The notes beneath the pieces are model-generated. The model saw only the letters and a list, made by a program, of their open reading frames with translations. It ran no database searches and was not told where the DNA came from. From assembly GCA_036340635.1 (NCBI GenBank), contig JAYYYF010000022.1, positions 1 to 64,000 of the forward strand: 64,000 nucleotides of DNA, written 5' to 3'. The number at the start of each line of letters is the position of its first letter. Position 1 is the stretch's first letter. The position numbers were made by a program, and so were the translations under genes. Below, piece by piece: positions 60,439 through 64,000 of the stretch. The stretch comes from GCA-002728855 sp036340635. Lineage in GTDB: Bacteria; Bacteroidota; Bacteroidia; Flavobacteriales; Flavobacteriaceae.

Positions 60439-61422
60439 ATGCAGGATTTTTTTAAGACTTACCAAGGATTATTTAATGAACACTTAAATAATTTTAAAAT
60501 AAATGAATCTCCTAAGAATTTATATGACCCGATTAGATATTTGATTAATATAAAGGGAAAGCAAATAAGACCTGTCCTTACTTTATTAGCTGCGGACACA
60601 TTTGGTCTTAATCCAAAGCAAGCACTTGACGCAGCTTTGTCAGTAGAAATATTTCATAATTTCACATTAGTTCATGATGACATAATGGATGATGCTTCTT
60701 TGCGAAGAGGTCATACTACAGTTCATAATAAGTGGGATTTAAATACCGCTATCTTATCAGGAGATGCAATGCTAATTCAAGCGTATAGAGTTCTTCAGAA
60801 TTATCCTGATCCTCTTTTTAAAAAATTATTCCAATTGCTAAATAAAACTGCAGGGGATGTTTGTGAAGGACAACAATACGATTTAGATTTTGAAAAAAAC
60901 AATCAGTTGAATTTCGATGATTATATTGATATGATTAGATTAAAAACAGCTATTTTGCTTGGTTGTTCTTTAAAAATGGGAGCAATTATAGGTGGAGCAA
61001 ATAAAGTAGATTGTAAGTTGATTAATGATTTTGGAATTGATATGGGAATAGCCTTCCAGCTTCAAGATGATTACCTGGATTCATTTGGGGATTCAAAAAT
61101 TTTTGGAAAAAAAATTGGGGGTGACATTATGAAGAATAAGAAAACTATATTGTATCACTTGGTTTTAAAAAATGGAAAGTTAGATCATCAAAAAAAGATT
61201 AAAAAAATTATGGAGGCGGTTGGTGAGAGCAATAATTTTGAAGACAAAATTTTTGAGGCGAATAAAATTTATGTTGAATCAGGATCGAAAAAAAGTACAA
61301 GAGAGATGATCAATTTTTATTCTGAAAGAGCCCGCAAAAAAATAGAATTATTGACTATTAATCAAGAAAAAAAGAAAATTTTCATAGACCTTATCGAATT
61401 GTTAATGAATAGAGAAAAATAA
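60439..61422 (+). CDS. Polyprenyl diphosphate synthase
   Basis: This 327-residue trans-prenyltransferase has the first Asp-rich motif in LVHDDIMDDASLRRG, the GQQYDLDFE motif and the second Asp-rich motif FQLQDDYLD. KGKQIRPVLTLLAAD is the substrate-binding start. It extends farnesyl or geranyl diphosphate by adding isopentenyl diphosphate. Product length (C20 for carotenoids or C40 for quinones) is not certain. It faces a lycopene cyclase gene, which favours a C20 role. Confidence 0.93.
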   Translation: MQDFFKTYQGLFNEHLNNFKINESPKNLYDPIRYLINIKGKQIRPVLTLLAADTFGLNPKQALDAALSVEIFHNFTLVHDDIMDDASLRRGHTTVHNKWDLNTAILSGDAMLIQAYRVLQNYPDPLFKKLFQLLNKTAGDVCEGQQYDLDFEKNNQLNFDDYIDMIRLKTAILLGCSLKMGAIIGGANKVDCKLINDFGIDMGIAFQLQDDYLDSFGDSKIFGKKIGGDIMKNKKTILYHLVLKNGKLDHQKKIKKIMEAVGESNNFEDKIFEANKIYVESGSKKSTREMINFYSERARKKIELLTINQEKKKIFIDLIELLMNREK

Positions 61423-61424
61423 GT

Positions 61425-62579
61425 TTACTTAAGTTTAAAAATTCTTTTAAAAAACGCAGTGATAAACAAAAAAAATGGGAAGGAACTTATAATTTTAAGT
61501 TCTTGCCAAAAATTGCTTTTATCATCTAAGAATTTAAAGATAATTTCAGGTTTGTTTTTTTGAAACATTTTTTTGAAAAGTTTACTGCCTATTGAATTGT
61601 TTTTTGAAAGCACGTCTAAAAAAATTAGATCATAAAACCAAAATCTAGTCACTGTATTAAATTTGCTTAGTGGTTTTTCTTTCTTTATATAAGATATTAG
61701 TTGTTTGGTCTTTTCATTGATTCTAGAGAAAGTATAACCAGTGCTCGCTTTTGTCCAACCACCTGCAGTTCCAATATATAAAAGATTATCAGTGTTTAAA
61801 TTATCAAATCTGAAACAGGTCATCGGAATTTGCCCTTTTTCCTTTTCAAGAATTTTATAACCTCCGGTATTAATACTTTTTAGATAATTTTTTATTTCAT
61901 TAAGATACTCTTCTTCTGGTAACAAAATTTTAGAAAAAAGAGTATATTCAATAAGTGCTTTTTTACTTGATTCAGGAAGAACATAAACAAATCTTGTTTC
62001 ATTTTTTTGTGGCAAGTCAAAATTCATAAAACCAATCTTTCCACTATCAAAGCATTGGTTTTTAGTTTCAACTATACAGCCAACAAAGTGTTGGATAAGA
62101 ACAGGAAATTTTTTCTGGGTTTTAAGAATTTCTGGATCATAAATACTTGAAAAAATTTTGCCCCCTTCATAACTTTTCTTATTCGTAGTAACAAGGTTTA
62201 GTTTGGGGTCAATTTTTAAAACTTTTTCTCTAACCTGATTTAATTGGGGATAGGGTTTTAATTTCTTCTGAATAAAAGAGTAGAAATCTTTACTTTTGAC
62301 CATCTTATATTTAAATGGATCAAATGAAAAATCTAATTTATAATCCTGAGCTTTAAATTCTCCATCGTTCCATTTATTGCATATGATTTCTTCATAATCT
62401 CCCTCTCCTTGTTCCCAAAAACACCAAGTTCTATCATTAATATCCTTTTTATCTTTTTCTATTAATAGAATTGATTTGTTATTAAAGTAATTGTCATTAC
62501 ACATTTTTAAAGCCAATGAAAGACCAGAAGCCCCTCCTCCGCAAATTATATAGTCAAATTTTTTTTTATTAGTGGACAT
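61425..62579 (-). CDS. crtY: Lycopene beta-cyclase (CrtY type)
   Basis: This 384-residue flavoprotein starts FDYIICGGGASGLSLALKM for FAD binding. It has the family motif NDRTWCFWEQG near residue 48, and YIGTAGGWTKASTGYTFSR is the conserved C-terminal block. It cyclises lycopene to beta-carotene. Retinal (for rhodopsin) or zeaxanthin are common end products in marine flavobacteria. It converges on the prenyl synthase with 2 bases between the stops. A C-terminal hydrophobic segment may anchor it to the membrane. Confidence 0.92.
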   Translation of the reverse strand: MSTNKKKFDYIICGGGASGLSLALKMCNDNYFNNKSILLIEKDKKDINDRTWCFWEQGEGDYEEIICNKWNDGEFKAQDYKLDFSFDPFKYKMVKSKDFYSFIQKKLKPYPQLNQVREKVLKIDPKLNLVTTNKKSYEGGKIFSSIYDPEILKTQKKFPVLIQHFVGCIVETKNQCFDSGKIGFMNFDLPQKNETRFVYVLPESSKKALIEYTLFSKILLPEEEYLNEIKNYLKSINTGGYKILEKEKGQIPMTCFRFDNLNTDNLLYIGTAGGWTKASTGYTFSRINEKTKQLISYIKKEKPLSKFNTVTRFWFYDLIFLDVLSKNNSIGSKLFKKMFQKNKPEIIFKFLDDKSNFWQELKIISSFPFFLFITAFFKRIFKLK

Positions 62580-62653
62580 ATATACTTTTCAATTTTTAAT
62601 TTAGATTGGTTTTAACCATTTTAAAAACTAAATTAGCGCCTAAAAATTTAAAG

Positions 62654-63469
62654 ATGCAATCGATTTTTGATTTTTTTTCTGGGATACATCCAATTACAGG
62701 TGCTCTTTATGCAACTCTATTCACGTGGGGAGTAACTGCTTTAGGAGCGTCTTTTGTGTTTCTTTTTAGATCTATGAATAGGGCTTTTTTAGATGGCATG
62801 CTTGGTTTTACTGGAGGTGTGATGGTTGCTGCAAGCTTTTGGAGTCTACTTTCTCCAGCAATTGAGATGAGTGAGGGAGAAGGCTTTTATAAAGTTTTTC
62901 CTGCAGCAATAGGATTTTTATTAGGAGCTCTTTTTATTTTTGGACTAGACAAAGTTTTGCCTCACCTGCATATCAATTTTAAAGAATCTGAGGGGATAAA
63001 AACACCTTGGCATAGAACGACACTTTTAGCTTTAGCAATTACTTTACATAATATTCCAGAAGGATTAGCAGTTGGAGTTTTATTTGGGGGTGTAGCTGCT
63101 GGAATTCCTGAAGCATCCATTAGTGGCGCAGTAATATTGGCTTTAGGTATTGGGATTCAAAATTTCCCAGAAGGCATAGCTATTGCAGTTCCTCTTAGAC
63201 GTCAAGGTGCTAGTAGATTTAAATCTTTTTGGTATGGTCAGATGTCCGCAATAGTTGAGCCTATTTTTGGAGTTTTAGGAGCTGTTGCAGTAACTTTCTT
63301 CACTCCTATTTTACCTTATGCACTTGCGTTTGCAGCAGGGGCAATGATTTTTGTTGTTGTTGAAGAAGTCATCCCAGAAACTCAGCTTGATAAGTATACA
63401 GATATTGCAGCTTTGGGTTTTGTTGGAGGTTTTATAATTATGATGACTTTAGATGTCGCCTTAGGATAA
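62654..63469 (+). CDS. ZIP-family metal transporter
   Basis: This 271-residue membrane protein has about eight segments. The metal-binding helices carry LHNIPEGLAVG and QNFPEGIAIAVPL, which are ZIP signatures. The short His-containing loop (LPHLHINF) is also typical. The frame opens at 62606, but ATG 62654 gives the usual N-terminus and leaves room for a promoter. It would import zinc or another divalent metal across the inner membrane. Confidence 0.9.
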   Translation: MQSIFDFFSGIHPITGALYATLFTWGVTALGASFVFLFRSMNRAFLDGMLGFTGGVMVAASFWSLLSPAIEMSEGEGFYKVFPAAIGFLLGALFIFGLDKVLPHLHINFKESEGIKTPWHRTTLLALAITLHNIPEGLAVGVLFGGVAAGIPEASISGAVILALGIGIQNFPEGIAIAVPLRRQGASRFKSFWYGQMSAIVEPIFGVLGAVAVTFFTPILPYALAFAAGAMIFVVVEEVIPETQLDKYTDIAALGFVGGFIIMMTLDVALG

Positions 63470-63472
63470 AAT

Positions 63473-64000
63473 TTAAAAATTTTTCCATCCTTGTGCTTCT
63501 AGCTTTATTTTTTGATTTAAGATATTTTCTATAAAACAACCCTTTGTTTTCTTTGTCATATGGCCAATAGCGGAGACTAGATTATTTTTCTTGATTTTTT
63601 CATAATCTTTTTGGCTAATAGTGAATAGAAGTTCATAATCCTCCCCACCATTAAGTGCAGCAGTTGTAGAGTTGAATTTAAATTCTTGAGCTGTATTTTT
63701 CACTTCTTGGTCAATCGGGATTTTTTCCTCATATATAGAACATCCAAGTTTGGATGCTTTAGACAGATGAAGAATCTCAGAAGATAATCCATCACTTATA
63801 TCAATCATTGATGTAGGTATTATATCAAGTTGATCTAAAACTTCAATAACATCTTTTCTTGATTCAGGCTTAAGTTGTCTTTCAATACAATAAGAATATT
63901 TTGACAAATCTGGTTGAGATTGAGGGTTAACTTTAAAAACAGCTTTTTCACGCTCTAAAACTTGTAATCCCATATAAGCACCACCAAGATCACCACTAAC
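63473..64000 (-). CDS. thiL: Thiamine-monophosphate kinase, C-terminal part (truncated by window edge)
   Basis: The minus-strand frame enters at 64000 and ends at 63473, giving the last 175 residues of ThiL. VSGDLGGAYMGLQVLERE, TSMIDISDGLSSE and ALNGGEDYELLF are diagnostic ThiL segments. The enzyme phosphorylates thiamine phosphate to TPP. The ATP-binding N-terminal half lies beyond the right edge. It is convergent with the ZIP gene. Confidence 0.93.
   Translation of the reverse strand, partial: VSGDLGGAYMGLQVLEREKAVFKVNPQSQPDLSKYSYCIERQLKPESRKDVIEVLDQLDIIPTSMIDISDGLSSEILHLSKASKLGCSIYEEKIPIDQEVKNTAQEFKFNSTTAALNGGEDYELLFTISQKDYEKIKKNNLVSAIGHMTKKTKGCFIENILNQKIKLEAQGWKNF

Overview
The window is AT-rich, densely packed bacterial DNA that reads as a marine or otherwise free-living member of Bacteroidota, class Flavobacteriia. 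The evidence is: promoter boxes of the TAnnTTTG type with a TTTG element about 20 bases upstream; no obvious Shine-Dalgarno sites; a TonB receptor under a TPP riboswitch beside a PnuC transporter; a DUF3127 protein; a CrtY-type lycopene cyclase; and secreted proteins whose signal peptides end in SQ or NAQ. No rRNA, tRNA, insertion sequence, phage gene or CRISPR array was seen.

Region 1 (1-33.5 kb) is a surface-glycan locus with every gene on the + strand. Most genes overlap or sit within a few bases of each other. It has four modules. (a) 157-4997: a cytidylyltransferase, Ugd, a short NeuB, a small HAD phosphatase, a NeuA-like CMP-sugar synthetase and an oxidase resembling KdnB. Together these look like a 3-deoxy-ulosonate (Kdo or sialic acid-like) pathway. 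(b) 5190-20268: a PseB-like dehydratase, two unassigned GT-like proteins, an ABC exporter, and a second nonulosonate-like set (aldo/keto reductase, two SpsF-like cytidylyltransferases, class III aminotransferase, SDR reductase, NeuB with SAF domain, GNAT, PIG-L deacetylase, formyltransferase, Gfo/Idh oxidoreductase, DegT aminotransferase). (c) 20255-30160: glycosyltransferases, an FkbM-like methyltransferase and a GDP-sugar branch (Gmd, Fcl, a ColD-like 3-dehydratase with His in place of the PLP lysine, and a perosamine-synthase-like enzyme). (d) 30195-33502: rmlACDB for dTDP-L-rhamnose. The gaps in module (a) and around pseB hold short remnants of deleted genes. One is the end of an SDR gene carrying a one-base deletion, so the locus appears to have been remodelled by gene loss or replacement.

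Region 2 (33.5-51.7 kb) is core genome: DoxX, ribosomal proteins L21 and L27, S-adenosylhomocysteinase, a phosphopantetheinyl transferase, a thiamine/vitamin uptake group (MTH1187-like protein, PnuC, NadR-like kinase, TPP riboswitch, TonB receptor), an outer-membrane-like protein and a degenerate Rieske lipoprotein, GreA, a HIT protein, a histidine kinase, DUF3127, the rplM-rpsI-rpsB-tsf operon, a lipoprotein esterase, DNA polymerase I, TadA and a cold-shock protein.

Region 3 (51.7-64 kb) has a small membrane protein, AspS, a four-gene efflux operon (tetR-tolC-MFP-RND, reading leftwards), a prenyl diphosphate synthase facing a lycopene cyclase, a ZIP metal transporter and the 3' part of thiL, which runs off the right edge.

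Gene functions are assigned from sequence motifs and recalled family features only. No database search was run.
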